A DNA stretch of 64,000 bases, from contig NC_069095.1 in assembly GCF_947172395.1 (NCBI RefSeq), positions 6,510,001 through 6,574,000 on the forward strand, given 5' to 3'. Shown piece after piece: positions 33,530 to 44,400 of this stretch. The DNA is from Bicyclus anynana. Its lineage: Eukaryota; Arthropoda; Insecta; Lepidoptera; Nymphalidae. The position numbers and the translations under genes were made by a program. Position 1 is the first letter of the stretch; each line of letters starts with the position of its first letter. The notes under the pieces were generated by a model. It had not been told where the DNA came from and searched no databases. It saw nothing but the letters and a program-made list of their open reading frames with translations.

Positions 33530-33760
33530 TTTTGGCCTTTTAGGCGAAAACCTAAAATTAAAGTTACGAGGGTTCCAAATGCACCTTGGCCCTAGAATGG
33601 CCCAGAACAAACTCAGCCTAGGTTTTTTTTTGTTTAATACCATTTTACAAACTTATCTAGAACTAAGTACATACACTGTCGTATAGTGCAGTTCGACACC
33701 AAGCTTTTTTATAATTTTATAATCAATAAGACTTTCCTGGAAGGTCGCGTTTAATAAACA
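33530..33760 (-). mobile_element. Probable LINE 3' fragment
   Basis: Contains GGCGAAAACCTAAAATTAAAG and GTTCCAAATGCACCTTGG, which I associate with the 3' end of a lepidopteran CR1/Jockey-type LINE. No intact frame. Family call is from memory. Confidence 0.35.
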
Positions 33761-34466
33761 CTTTGAACTTTTTGAGAATTTTTTTATATGTATACCTAGG
33801 TACATAAAGAAAGTTCAGTTCAAAACACTTTTATGTAATCTGTGGAAAAACGAACTCATAACCCACAGGGGTTTAACGGTTTATGGTTTTAAGTACTATA
33901 TTTTAAGTAAAGAAAAAAAAATAAAAAAAAGTAATTAAAAATATTTGATGGAAGCTTTTACTAAATAAGTACTATTTTATCAAGTTTTATTTTCGCAAAA
34001 AAAAAAAAAATAAAAGAACGTCTAAAAAAATCACAAAATATCGTGAATTCTCAAAATCGGTTTTATAAATGGATTTGCATAAAAACATACAGATTAAGTA
34101 GGCAGTGGAAACTAATTAAACTAAACTATTAATAAGTAAACTAGATTTTACATTAACAATTGGAAGTGAAGAAATGCTTATAAATTACTTTACATAAATA
34201 ATTGTTAAATCTACTTAATGGTTCAGCTTAACTTTGTTATTATAAGTTCCAGATAAGTTCCAGATAAGTTCCAGAGATAGTTGACTTTGGGACCATTTAC
34301 CTAACTATACCTAATTACCTACGTATTTTTTTTACAAATAGTTAAATGGTAAATTTAGAAACAATACTTAGGTGGTTTTATCACATTAACAAGATTAATA
34401 TATTACAAAATTGACTCTATATTACAAAATTGCGGCAGTGTCATAGAAAGGCCTTAAATGTTTTTT
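33761..34466. other. No recognisable gene
   Basis: AT-rich. Contains a three-fold 12-bp direct repeat (AAGTTCCAGATA) at 34245-34278. Downstream flank of M4. Confidence 0.4.
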
Positions 34467-35229
34467 TCAGTTATTCCTGTCTCGAACTTGGGAATATATG
34501 TCATGAGCCGTTCCCGCTGCGCCGATTACACCCAGACCTTTTTTCTGAAAAAAAAAAAGAAACCATCAATAAACTTGTATACCATAAAGTAAAGCTCAGT
34601 ATGTCATAGCCCGATCCAGGACTCATAGGTACCAAGCTGAACTATTCTCTAACTGAAGTAACTTTAGTCGATGTAGGTACACAAGAATTACCAACTAGCT
34701 ATTGATAGCGATTCTTAAGTCACGTGATTTCGTATTCACTATTCACTAATTTATTGCTAAACGATCAAAATTACTGACCAGTTTGTTTGAAATTGTGATC
34801 GCTACAAGGGGCTTTGATTTGATGTATTAGGTGGCAAATACAGTAAAATGAACTGAAAACTGCGAATGAAATAGTATCTTATATAGGGGATACCTTCTTG
34901 TGGACAAAAGAAAAAAAAAATCAGGTAATTTAAGTGTTTGACCTAATTTTGTAATTTTTTCTTCCTTTACAGTTTTTACAAGCTTCTTTAATTCAGTCAA
35001 GGCAGACGAAGACAAACAAACATTTAGTAACAATTATTTTTAGAAGTTCAATTTTTTTTTAGATATTCTTTTTTAAGTATATAATAACGTTGAAAATAAA
35101 ATAAAAACTTACAATAATTTTGCCTCCTTTCTTGATAGCGCCCAAATTAACTTTTGGGGCTGCTTCGCTTTGGTCAACAAACAGAGAAAGCACGGCCATT
35201 ATGAAAACAAATACAACGGACAGTTTCAT
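34467..35229 (-). CDS. Moricin-like antimicrobial peptide M4, two exons (35113-35229; 34467-34544)
   Basis: Predicted 64-residue secreted precursor with the shortest intron of the cluster (568 bp, no SINE). Exon 1 (39 codons): MKLSVVFVFIMAVLSLFVDQ signal peptide, then SEAAPKVNLGAIKKGGKII; donor ATT|GTAAGT, phase 0. Exon 2 (25 codons): KKGLGVIGAAGTAHDIYSQV, RDRNN, TGA. AAP before KVN suggests signal or dipeptidyl cleavage there, as in other moricins. It is head-to-head with M5 (starts 2.1 kb apart); the two share nearly the same N-half and promoter. The first in-frame ATG after a TATA-like element is used as start. Confidence 0.92.
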
Positions 35230-35320
35230 TTTGATAGTATATTTCTTAGCGAAATACTAATAAGAAGCGATAGCTCTAAGCTTGCAAAGTTAACAATGAT
35301 ACTCCAGCTTATTGTAATCT

Positions 35321-35398
35321 CTATTTAAACGGTTTTGCATTTTCCTCGTGACTGCAAGTCAGGCTTTTACGCATTACTACGCACTGTTGGATTCTCCC
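35321..35398 (-). promoter_or_regulatory. Immune-type promoter of M4
   Basis: Minus strand, 5' to 3': GGGAGAATCC (kappaB-like, 35398-35389), TGCGTAGTAATGCGTA (35383-35368), GAGGAAAATGC (35347-35337), TTTAAATAG (35329-35321). GAGGAAAA to TTTAAA spacing is 18 bp, as at M5 and M6. Confidence 0.65.
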
Positions 35399-35577
35399 AA
35401 GTAATATATTCATTGGTGGTACATCTTTAATGTAGTAAGTACCTATACAATTGTTTGAGGTGTCACCATAGAAAACATATGTCTGTCACGTAAAACCCGG
35501 CACATTAAATCTCACTTGGGGTCATAAATCTATGTTTAATGTTTTTAAAAGTATTGAAAATACTGTTAGGTTAAGTT

Positions 35578-35910
35578 CATCATCGTCATCATCATTAACA
35601 ACCCATATTCAGCTCACTATTGAGCACGAGTCTCCTCTCAGATTGAGAGGGCTTAGGCTAATAGTCCACCACGCTGACCCGATGCGGATTTGGAGATTTC
35701 ACACACATAGAGAATTAAGAAAATTCTCAGGTATGCAAGTTTCCTCACAATGTTTTTCCTTCACCGTTTGAGACACGTGAATTAATTATTAATTAAAAAT
35801 TTACTTAAAATGCACATAACTGAAAAGTTGGAAGTGCATGTTCCGGACTGGATTCGAAACTACGCCTTCCGAATCGGCAGAGGTTATATCGACTGGGCCT
35901 CACGGCTCTT
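35578..35910 (-). mobile_element. SINE-A, inverted, between M4 and M5
   Basis: Full body with (CAT)n at the tail end, head ending near GGGCCTCACGGCTC. A duplicated AATTAATTATT lies in the body. Confidence 0.8.
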
Positions 35911-36074
35911 CGTTAAGTTCGGTTAAGTTAGCCCAAGTTTATAAACTAGCTAGCCGTTTTACAAACCGGTCGGTTAAGTAAAACAGCTAATTTAGTAACC
36001 CAAGTGTCGCTCACAAGATTTTGTAGTGATAACCTCTTATGGGAGGGTTAACCGCTTGGTTACGTAATGCTTAA

Positions 36075-36620
36075 AAAAAATTCTTTTATTTCAAGTAGGC
36101 TCAGTTTATAAGCACTTTTGATACGTCAGTTGACTATTTGTAAAGATTCTACTACCGGTTCGGAAGGTAGGTTCTGCTGAGAAGAAATCGGCAAGAAACT
36201 CAACAGTTGCTCTTTTAAAAAAATCATATAATAATATAATTCACAATTGATGAAAACATTACAATTTCTTACAGTATTACTTCCTGTGTGAAGTTTGAAG
36301 CTGATCCAATGGCCTCAAAGCATCTTTATCATTAAGGAACTCATCAATGGTGTAGTAACCTCGACTAAGTAAATGTTTTTTTACACATTGCTTAAAGCTA
36401 CTGGCAGGTCCATCAGAGTTTTGGGGATCTTGTTATAGAAGAGTACACCCAAAACTACAAAAGATTTTTTTAACTCTTTGGATGTGCAGAAATAAGTAAC
36501 GTATGCTCGTGTCTAGTAAGACGTGAGTTTAAATCTCCTTTTCGTTTGTACAAATATCATAGCGAAAGCCATAGTGGCTTATAGCGCTTGTGCGATTTAA
36601 ACAACTTCAATACTAATAGA
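36075..36620 (-). pseudogene. CR1/Jockey-type LINE 3' end
   Basis: Minus-strand frames recover the end of a reverse-transcriptase ORF (VLGVLFYNKIPK, MDLPV, then TIDEFLNDKDAL in another frame). The 3' UTR ends near the TTTTATTTCAAGTAGGCTC at 36085. Frameshifted, inactive. Confidence 0.55.
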
Positions 36621-36689
36621 CCCTTGTCCCCAGGCCTTCGTAATTTTATAAAAGCTGAAAATTTGTCAGCTCATGTACGGTAGCAAATG

Positions 36690-37061
36690 GGAATGATGAC
36701 TAGGTTTGAATAGGTATATGTAGATGAAAATTCATACAGTTTTAGCTTCCTTACATTAAATGTTACATTTTTTTATATATGAACTATAAACATAAACGCA
36801 CAAATAACAAAGATATTAGTGATTTTGTTTGGACACCCATACAAATCTAACGATCATTATATACCTACGACGTCATTAAATCGTACCGTTTTGTATGGGG
36901 CGTTTTTCAGGGATCCGTCGTGCCGCAAATCTGATCCTTTAAATCCCTGTAGCTCCGAAAGTAATGTTCGCAGATACCCTGTTACTTTTACAAAATTGCT
37001 TTACTATTAGCATACTCTTTATTTATATACAATTAAAAAACTGCCATCATCCCTAAGGAGT
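36690..37061 (+). mobile_element. Dispersed repeat related to the 15501 MITE
   Basis: Shares TTCAGGGATCCG, ATCCCTGTAGCTCCGAAAGT and the TTTTACAAAATTGCTTTACT block with 15580-16090 (inverted) and 47470-47945 (same orientation). The 40-bp inverted ends are missing. Confidence 0.75.
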
Positions 37062-37164
37062 CATAGAAACTTTATTCTTTTAAAATCAAAACTAAAACCC
37101 ATTTTAACATACCATCTTGTTATATCAGATATATCGCCACAGTTATGTAACATACGTATTCCAT

Positions 37165-37236
37165 GGGAGAACCCCAATCGGAATACCTACAAAGCCTTAA
37201 TACGCACGGCGAGGAAAATACCAAGGCATTTAAATA
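37165..37236 (+). promoter_or_regulatory. Immune-type promoter of M5
   Basis: GGGAGAACCCC (kappaB-like) at 37165, GAGGAAAATACC at 37211, CATTTAAATAG (TATA-like) with TTTAAA at 37229. The 18-bp GAGGAAAA-to-TTTAAA spacing matches M4 and M6. Confidence 0.65.
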
Positions 37237-37321
37237 GACGGAGCAATGGTAGTCCTATCATTGTCTTGCTCGCTGTCCTGCAGTGCTATCGATCTCTAAA
37301 CACTTAACAAAGTAAATAAAG

Positions 37322-39350
37322 ATGAAACTCTCAGCATTCTTTGTGTTCGTGATGGCCGTGCTTGCTCTATTCGTCGGTCAAAGCACAGCGGATCCGAAGG
37401 TTAACTTGGGCGCTATTAAGAAAGGAGGGAAAGTTATTGTAAGTATGATAATAATATTATTTTAAATGAAAATGAAATACATACAAGAAGGGACAGGTTT
37501 CAAGGGTCCAGAGTCCGGACTGTATTTTGAAGTGATAACTTTTTATGGGAGGGTAAACCGCTTCGTAACGTTTCGCGTTACGGCGCCACTCTGTCTGACT
37601 TCCCTTTCTCTCACACATACGACAGATTTAAATTATCACTTCGGTCGAGCGGCCCGAGGCGCTTTATTTTCTTACTAGCGGACGCCCGCGACTTTGTCCG
37701 CGTGGAAATTAACGTAAACTTTTAATCCCTATTTCACCACATTAGGGGTTGTATTTTAAAAAAATTTGAATTACATTATATTTTGTATTTCTTTTATGAT
37801 TTATGAACAATTTTTTTTAAACTGTAACTCTAAAAATAAAGGACTTTCCATACTAACTTTCAACCCCTATTTCATCCCCTTTTCACTTTATTTTCGCAAA
37901 AAAAAGTATCCTGTAACCTTCTCCTTATTATAGTCTTAAACCGTGCCAAGTTTCATTTGAATTCATTCAGTAGTTTCAGCATGATGCTGGAATAACAAAA
38001 AAACACGGACAATCAGATAGACACACAGACAGACAAAAATTCGAAAAAAATATTTTTAGCTTCAGTATCGATTATATAATACCCCCTAACAAAAATTTTC
38101 AAAATATCTTCAATGTACAGAATGTACAAAATGTACAGAATTCGTATTATAAGTATAGATTCTAGATGGCACTGGCGTCCTTTATGCCACGCTAACGTTT
38201 TGTTGTTACAAATGGTATAAGTAAAATCTTTAATTGCGAATAAATATATAGAATTCGACCAGTTTTATTATAAGTATAGATTTCAAGATACAATGGGAAA
38301 CTAATTTAACTTTAACTAATTAATCTTTCATTGAATTTTTTGACATAGTTATTAGAAAAGAAGGCAAAATTATTGTAGGTAGGTAAGTTAATGTTGCGCC
38401 TAGCATATTTACGAGTAGGTTTGATTTTATGTGATTGGAATGCCTCTTAACGTATCGTATCAGAAACGATAAGTTTTCAATTCAATATGTTCGTATAACC
38501 AGTTTAAGTTTTCAGTTCTTTAAGGTTTTGTTTTTGCGACAACCTATATCCTTCCCTAGGGATTCCATTGATTTGTCTACGAAATTGGTTCTGCGGCGTA
38601 GGCGTGAAAACGTAACACAAAGATAGAAAGAGTTACTGTTACATTTATTTAAGCGAGGTGCTGCCGGGCTTTGAACTTTTATTAGAATTTAACATTTTTT
38701 CATAATTTGTAGTTAATTTTTTTTTTAGTTTTCTTGTCTCTATATGAGAACGTAAAACGTGATTTAAGTATCATATTCATACCTAATGAAGAAAAACAAT
38801 AAGAAACTGACCATAGGAAAGAGTTTCTTCCAAAATTATTATAAATAAATGCAAAGTTTTGAAATTGACATTTCCATTCCAATAGCCCAGGATCCGTGGA
38901 GCAATTTTACAATTGATTACTATCAAGTTAATTTTCCGTGAGTAGCTTCATAATTAGATGCTCAACTTTTATATTTACGAAAATTCTTGATTCTGGTATC
39001 TAACCAGGTAATAAAAATTTCTAAATGTCGAAACATTACAACATTACAAGCTACATACAAGCTACTCACGGAAAATGAACTTGATAGTAATCAATTGTAA
39101 AAATGCTTCACGCATACTGGACTACAAATTTTTATGCTCACAATTGTTTTGTATGTGAAAATAGTTAAAAATCAGTGTTAAAGATATTTAAAAATTAATC
39201 CAGAACCTCCGCCGTGAACTAAGGCACAAAAATTGCTCCTTATTTTATATTTACTATCTGTTTCTTTTTCAGAGAAAAGGTCTCGGCGTGGCAGGAGCGG
39301 CGGGCACGGCCCACGAAATATATTCGCACGTTCGCAACAGGCACCACTGA
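37322..39350 (+). CDS. Moricin-like antimicrobial peptide M5, two exons (37322-37438; 39273-39350)
   Basis: Predicted 64-residue secreted precursor. Exon 1 (39 codons): signal MKLSAFFVFVMAVLALFVGQ, STADPKVNLGAIKKGGKVI; donor ATT|GTAAGT, phase 0. Exon 2 (25 codons) after TTTTTCAG: RKGLGVAGAAGTAHEIYSHV, RNRHH, TGA. Its N-half is nearly that of M4, its divergently transcribed neighbour, and its C-half that of M4 and M2. The 1.8-kb intron holds a composite Helitron, a foldback MITE and a possible remnant of another first exon (38351-38374). AATAAA at about 39450 ends the gene. Confidence 0.92.
37675..38280 (-). mobile_element. Composite Helitron in the M5 intron, about 606 bp
   Basis: Inverted 3' end (CTAG then GCGGACGCCCGCGAC) at 37675; 5' TCTATACTTATAATAAAAC at the far end (38280). 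An internal CATCTAG|AATCTATACTTATAATACG junction (about 38150-38167) shows two units head-to-tail. The same composite occurs at 49293-49844. Confidence 0.7.
38351..38374 (+). pseudogene. Possible remnant of a moricin first exon
   Basis: ATTAGAAAAGAAGGC followed by AAAATTATT|GTAGGT gives IRKEGKII and a donor-like site, very like the IKKGGKII|GTAAGT end of the intact first exons. Nothing upstream continues the match, and 24 bases could be chance. Confidence 0.25.
38895..39112. mobile_element. Foldback MITE, 218 bp with about 55-bp arms
   Basis: Left arm CGTGGAGCAATTTTACAATTG through CGTGAGTAGCTT is mirrored by AAGCTACTCACGG through CAATTGTAAAAATGCTTCACG. About half the element is stem. Confidence 0.7.
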
Positions 39351-40172
39351 TATGTTTACAACATAATTGCGCATCTACCCTCGTCTTCTTTGTTATTACT
39401 TTTTTGTTACCTGAAACCATTTTGTAATATATTTAATTCTGAGCGTATAATAAATGAGTTTTTGACTGTATTTTATCTTTATTTCATCTGCCTTTTTGTT
39501 TATTTCTAAGGTAGGAACAAAGGTTCCTGGACGATGAATACTTAAAACTGTACAAAGCATCAAAAAAATTAGTGCGCGCCATTGGATGCTTACATAGATT
39601 ACTTAGTTGGAAGTTTTACATTAAGGAGCTGTTTGTAAAACGGCTAACTAGTTTCTAACTCAAGCTAACTTAACTTAACCTAACTTAACGAAAAGCCGTG
39701 ATATAATAGGGGTTAAAGTATTAAATTGCCGTTTTATTGCAATAGGTTTTTTGAATTGACATAGAATCTTCATGGTTTGAGGTTTTCGAATGAAACTTTT
39801 TTCAAATGGTTTCTATAATGTTCTTTTTTTAAAAAATGTGAAACATTTGAATATCGGCTTTCAATTGTTTTTGTTATTCAATTTAGACAAGAAAGATGGA
39901 TACTGCGAAAATTCGAGTGATTTTTGAATACGAGTTCCGACGCGGAACTTTTTTTTTTTTTTTTTTTTCTGTCTGAGTAGGTGCCGATAGCTCCCTGCGG
40001 AACCACTACGGCGTCACCGGGGGGGTTGGGCGAGCGCAGAAGCATCGCCTGATGTGACCCGAAGGCTGAAAGAAAGATAGAGGACGGAACGGCTCTCTAA
40101 GGGCGTCTCCTATGAGACTCGGACCTCGGCTTAGAAGGCCATTCTGGAGGAGGTAACCGTGACCTGAGTGAA

Positions 40173-41833
40173 TCAGTCCGGACGCCCCCAAGATCGTGAG
40201 TTAGAAAACCCACGTCCGGGTGACGTTAGATATCGGGGACCTCGTCTTCGCCGGCGAAGACGCTGTGTAGCTTGTGATTGTGTTACCTGGGAAGCATTGT
40301 CGGTTGTTATGTCATCGTCTGGATCGTAAAGGACGTTCTTGGGACGCCTCTGCTTGCAGTTAGCGTTTAGGTTGGGAGTGTAATTGCAGGCCTCAACCAC
40401 TAGTTGGTTGGGATGGATGGCAGCTCTGTCAAAATAGTTTTGAGAGAGCTGTTTCATGTACTTAGCTATTGTCGGTAATTCTAGGTCTCTATGGAGGTCA
40501 TTATTGCGTAAAAACCACGGCGCGCCCGTTATTTGACGCAGAAAACGATTCTGTAGGGTTTGAAGCGGCCTAAGGGTCGCTTTGGGACGGTGGGCAAACA
40601 CTACACTAGCGTAGGTTAAGATCGGACGGATCGTAGTTTTATAAAGCGTTAGCTTTGAGCGGAGGGACAATTTACTTTTCTTATTTATCATAGCGTAAAG
40701 GCGGTGCATTACGTATGCGGCCTTTTTTCTCGCTTTGTTAACGTGCATGGAGAAGCTCATGCGGTTATCGAAGGTAACGCCTAGGTACTTGGCAGTGCGT
40801 TGCCAGGGGATGGGTGCTCCGTAAAGGGAGACTTCTTTGAGTCCGGACTTGAGACGGGAGACCGCTTTGCCGGTGAAAAGCACGGCTGCGCTTTTCTCTG
40901 GGTTGACTTCTATACGACGTGTACGCCCGGGTGGTCGGTGGGAATGTCGCTTGTGAAGAGCGAGTATAAAAGCGGGGAGAGCACGGAGCCCTGAGGGACT
41001 CCTGCGCGAATCTGTCTGGGTGAAGAGAGAGTGCCGTCTATACGGTACCTGAAGGTGCGGTTGGACAGAAAGCTGTGTAGCAAGCGTACCATTTTGTTTG
41101 GTACGCCGAAACGGTTTAGTTTGAATATCAAGCCTTCGTGCCAGACGCGGTCAAACGCTTTAGCTACGTCAAAGAAGAGCGCCCCGGTGGCGATGGGGTT
41201 ATGAAATGTATTAAAACCGGTTAGAATGTGCTCCGTGAGGCGGTGCACTTGATGAACACATGAGTGTTTACATCGAAATCCAAACTGTTGTTTGATGAGA
41301 AGTTGCTTTTCATCGCAAATGGCTTTGAGACGATTCAAAATGATTATCTCATACACCTTGCCAATGGTGTTGAGAAGACTAATTGGGCGGTAGCTAGTCG
41401 GGAGGTCGCGGGGTTTACCAGGCTTGTGGATACCAATGACCGTGGCTTCTTTCCATGCGTCTGGGAAGGCGCAGTGAGCTAGGAGAACATTGAAGATGTT
41501 CACCAGGAGGTTGATTATCTGGACCGGGAGAAGCTTTAAAGCTTTGTTGCTAATCGTATCAGGCCCCGGAGCCTTCTTTTTGCGCAAGCCCTTGATAACC
41601 GCAGAGACTTCCTCGCATGACGTAGGGGTAATTTCGACTCCGCCCGGGGGGCGAGATAAGATAGAAGTGGGATCGCGAAGGCTAGGTTTCAAGAAGGTCT
41701 CTTGCACCAGAAAGATGTCCGGTTTGTGGTCGCTTATCCATTCGCGGACCTCGAGTAATTTATCGGTGAGCCCGTCTGCATTGAAGAAGCCGACAGTCAG
41801 GGAATGTGGTTTTAATCTACCGTTGTGAGCCAT
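40173..41833 (-). pseudogene. Jockey-type LINE ORF2 (endonuclease-reverse transcriptase), two deletions
   Basis: The first piece (41833-40910) starts as an AP-like endonuclease (LTVGFFNADGLTDKL, DIFLVQETFLKPS) and jumps after about 50 residues into the linker before reverse transcriptase, losing most of the nuclease. It then holds finger and palm motifs (YRPISLLNTIGKVYE, ALFFDVAKAFDRVWH, AGVPQGSVLSPLL). The active-site YADD block is deleted at about 40915. The second piece (40883-40173, shifted frame) resumes with thumb and connection (VLFTGKAV, AKYLGVTFDN, RPILTYASVVFAH). Catalytically dead. Confidence 0.88.
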
Positions 41834-42959
41834 TTAGAAAATTTTTATAGTTTTCGATCGCGCGGAGCATGATACTGTGCTCGCCTATTGCCCTTAGGGG
41901 GTCTACTTTATATTTCTCAATGAAGAGATCGTATTCTTCCATACTGAATACATCCGAGAAGGAGTGAGTCGCGTATGAAGGTTTGGACGAGGCTTGAGGG
42001 GCCGAGAGAGGGGGTTGGGCCGCAGGAGCGGCCCTCGGGGGCTGTTTGGCGACCGGAGAAGCCGGTGCCGCACTAGGAGCGTTAGGCGCTCCGTACAATG
42101 GCTTGTTCCAAGCGTTGGTGGTAGGCACCGGCGCTGGAACAAACCTGTGAGCGGGCTTTTTGGGTGCCGCCGGTTTGCGGCCCGCTGCCCTGCCCCTTCG
42201 CTTGCCTGGCTGTGGGGCCTTCCGGCATCCGCGATAGTTCGCGGGATGGCCGGCTTCGCCGCACAGCACGCAGCTTGGGGGCACTTCAGCGATCCGTTCC
42301 TTGCGGGGACAATCTATCGTGCCGTGATCTCCCAGGCACTTAACGCACCTGGGACGGGCAAAACAATTCCTTTGGGAGTGTCCATAGGTCTGGCATCTAT
42401 GACATTGACCTATGCGGCCACGGTTGTTGGGCTTCTCAAAGGAGAGGCCAGAGAGGTGGCATATCGCCTTCAAGTTGTATATCCTCTTGCCCTCAGGAGA
42501 GAGCTCGAGGATCACTAGACAGAGGTCTAGCGGCTCTTTTGAGCGTGATCGGTACATTCGGTGTACCTCCTGGACGGGGAGATCCTGTTTAAGCAGGTCG
42601 GCTTTGATGAGCTCAGTATCAAGCTCCTTGGGGAGACCGCGGACTACTACGCGGAGGACTCGCTCATCGCTCAGAGCGTAAGTGTGATAGCCTATTGAGT
42701 TTGACCTCAATAAAGCTGTCAGACGCCTATGGTCACCGGATGACTCGCATTCCGCACGAATACCTAAGGTGGTAAGCTGGGCGTTTGGAATAGGGATATT
42801 GTTTTTTATTAGCATGGGGACAATTTTGTTTGCCCATGCGTCCTTGTCCCTAATAAACATTGGGGGGATCTTCTCCTTGCGAGGTTCCTCCATAGGAGAG
42901 TCCTCACTTTCGGAGTCTGAATCGGATAAGGTTTGTGACCGAGCTTGGCTCTCGGTCAC
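41817..42959 (-). CDS. Jockey-type LINE ORF1 (gag-like, CCHC zinc knuckles)
   Basis: 380-residue nucleic-acid-binding protein that packages the LINE RNA. Acidic Ser/Glu-rich N-terminus, a pre-knuckle domain near 90-190 (VVVRGLPKELDTELIKADLL), then three zinc knuckles around 195-255 (CHRCQTYGHSQRNC, CVKCLGDHGTIDC, CVLCGEAGHPANYRGC), a basic linker, and a Pro/Ala-rich C-terminal third. The frame is intact, so this ORF looks young even though ORF2 is damaged. The stop overlaps the start of ORF2. Confidence 0.88.
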   Translation of the reverse strand: MTESQARSQTLSDSDSESEDSPMEEPRKEKIPPMFIRDKDAWANKIVPMLIKNNIPIPNAQLTTLGIRAECESSGDHRRLTALLRSNSIGYHTYALSDERVLRVVVRGLPKELDTELIKADLLKQDLPVQEVHRMYRSRSKEPLDLCLVILELSPEGKRIYNLKAICHLSGLSFEKPNNRGRIGQCHRCQTYGHSQRNCFARPRCVKCLGDHGTIDCPRKERIAEVPPSCVLCGEAGHPANYRGCRKAPQPGKRRGRAAGRKPAAPKKPAHRFVPAPVPTTNAWNKPLYGAPNAPSAAPASPVAKQPPRAAPAAQPPLSAPQASSKPSYATHSFSDVFSMEEYDLFIEKYKVDPLRAIGEHSIMLRAIENYKNFLNGSQR

Positions 42960-44400
42960 AGTGACCTTGCTAGCGACGCGGAACTAACGCGGCAGAAGCT
43001 GCCCGCAATATCAATGCTGCGTTTGGAGAGGGGTCTACTAATGAACGCACCGTGCGATTTTGGTTTAAACGCTTTCGTGATGGAAATTTCGACTTAAAGA
43101 ATGAGCCACGAGGAAGACCGCCCACACAGGTGAATAACGATGAATTAAGAGAGTGGAAGCCGATCCTAGTCAAACTACCCAGGAATTAGCGGCATGGTTT
43201 AACGTTACCTTACCCACAATATTGACTCACTTGCGTCAAATCAATAAAATAAAAAAATACGAAAAATGGGTGCCTCATGATTTGACTGATCTGCAGAAAG
43301 AAACGCGTGTTGAAACTTGTGTTGCCTTGTTGACCCGGTACAGAAATGAAGGAATATTGGATGCAATTGTAACATGTGATGAAAAGTGGATTCTTTATGA
43401 TAACCGGAAAAGAAAAATGCAATGGCTGACCCCAGGTCAAATGCCACAACAGTGTCCTAAAGCAAAACTTACCAATAAAAAGGTAATGGTAACTGTTTGG
43501 TGGTCTCAGCATGATGTTATTCACTATAGTTTTCTCCGATCTGGTCAAGCAATAACGGCAGATGTCTATTGTGCCGAACTCCGAACCATGTTGACAAAAC
43601 TAGCAGTTAAACAGCTCCGACTCATGAATAGATCTTCACCATTATTGCTCCACGACAACGCGAGACCTCACACAGCACGAGAAACCATTTTAACCCTTCA
43701 GGAACTGCAGTTAGAAACTATTCGTCATCCTCCGTATTCACCAGACCTTGCTCCAACGGACTACCATTTTTTTCGTGATTTGGACAATTATCTACGTGAC
43801 AAGAATTTTTCTTCTCAGGAGGCAGTACAAAATGCTTTCACACAATTTGTGCAGTCTAGATCGTCGGAGTTCTATCGCAAAGGCATTAATGACCTTCCCA
43901 TTAGATGGCAGCAATGTATAGATAATAATGGCAACTATTTTGATTAAATAAATTTGTTAAAAATTAAAAAATAAACAATTTAGATTTTCAGTAGAAATCG
44001 GCAATTTCATACTTTAACCCCTAATATATAGATATATATATTAGCTCAGTGGACCTTTGCTTTCGATTCGGAGGGCGTGGGTTCGAATCCGGTCCGTTCA
44101 TGCACCTCCAACTTTTCAGTTATGTGCATTTAAGAAATTAAATATAACGGTGAAGGAAAAACACAGTGAGGAAACCTGTATATCTGAGTATTTTTTAATT
44201 CTCTACGTGTGCGAAATCTAGCAATCCGCATAACGTGGTGGATTATTGGCCTTTTTTTTTCGCTGGGAAATACATTTACGCATCTCTTCCGAAAGGGCAT
44301 GTGAGATGTTGCAGATACTTACTAAATCTAGTGGAGTATTAGCCTAACCCCTCTCATTTTGAGAGGAGACTCGTGCTCTACAGTGAGCCATGTTGTTTGA

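Larger units (their letters stand above)
39950..42973 (-). mobile_element. Jockey-type LINE, internally deleted, with 12-bp target duplication
   Basis: Flanked by CGACGCGGAACT at 39938-39949 and 42974-42985. Poly-A tail on the minus strand (poly-T 39949-39968). Two ORFs in the usual order overlap by 17 bases. About 3 kb long, whereas intact relatives are nearer 5 kb, because endonuclease and reverse-transcriptase segments are missing. It inserted in antisense orientation into the mariner transposase gene. Confidence 0.9.
39896..43947 (+). pseudogene. Mariner transposase, interrupted (39896-39949 and 42986-43947)
   Basis: N-terminal 18 codons (MDTAKIRVIFEYEFRRGT) precede the LINE. The frame continues after the target duplication with the helix-turn-helix region (NAAEAARNINAAFG, VRFWFKRFRDGNFD, GRPP linker). 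A 2-base deletion or equivalent near 43150 shifts the frame. From 43153 a 264-codon frame carries the catalytic domain: first Asp in VTCDEKWILYD, second in LLHDNARPH, third in APTDYHFF, with 34 residues between the last two (D34D), typical of mariner. The triad is intact but the protein cannot be made because of the LINE and the frameshift. Confidence 0.9.
39709..44021 (+). mobile_element. Mariner transposon, itself split by a LINE
   Basis: Inverted ends GGGGTTAAAGTATTAAATTG (left) and, inverted, GGGGTTAAAGTATGAAATTG (right), each flanked by TA. Without the LINE the element is about 1.29 kb, the normal mariner length. The transposase start is at 39896 and its last coding base at 43947. Confidence 0.9.
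39694..44400 (+). mobile_element. SINE-A split by a mariner insertion (39694-39708 and 44022-44400)
   Basis: The first ~15 bases of SINE-A (AGCCGTGATATA) lie left of the mariner; the A box resumes right after it (TAGCTCAGTGGACC) with B box GGTTCGAATCC and body. The right part is further interrupted at about 44250-44335 by unrelated sequence before AGCCTAACCCCTCTC resumes. The mariner target was the TA within the SINE head. Confidence 0.8.

Noticed and set aside
41994..42518. 174-residue plus-strand frame over the LINE
   Set aside because: Antisense shadow of LINE ORF1, which has zinc knuckles in the opposite frame.
43210..43548. 112-residue minus-strand frame
   Set aside because: Antisense shadow of the mariner transposase catalytic region.
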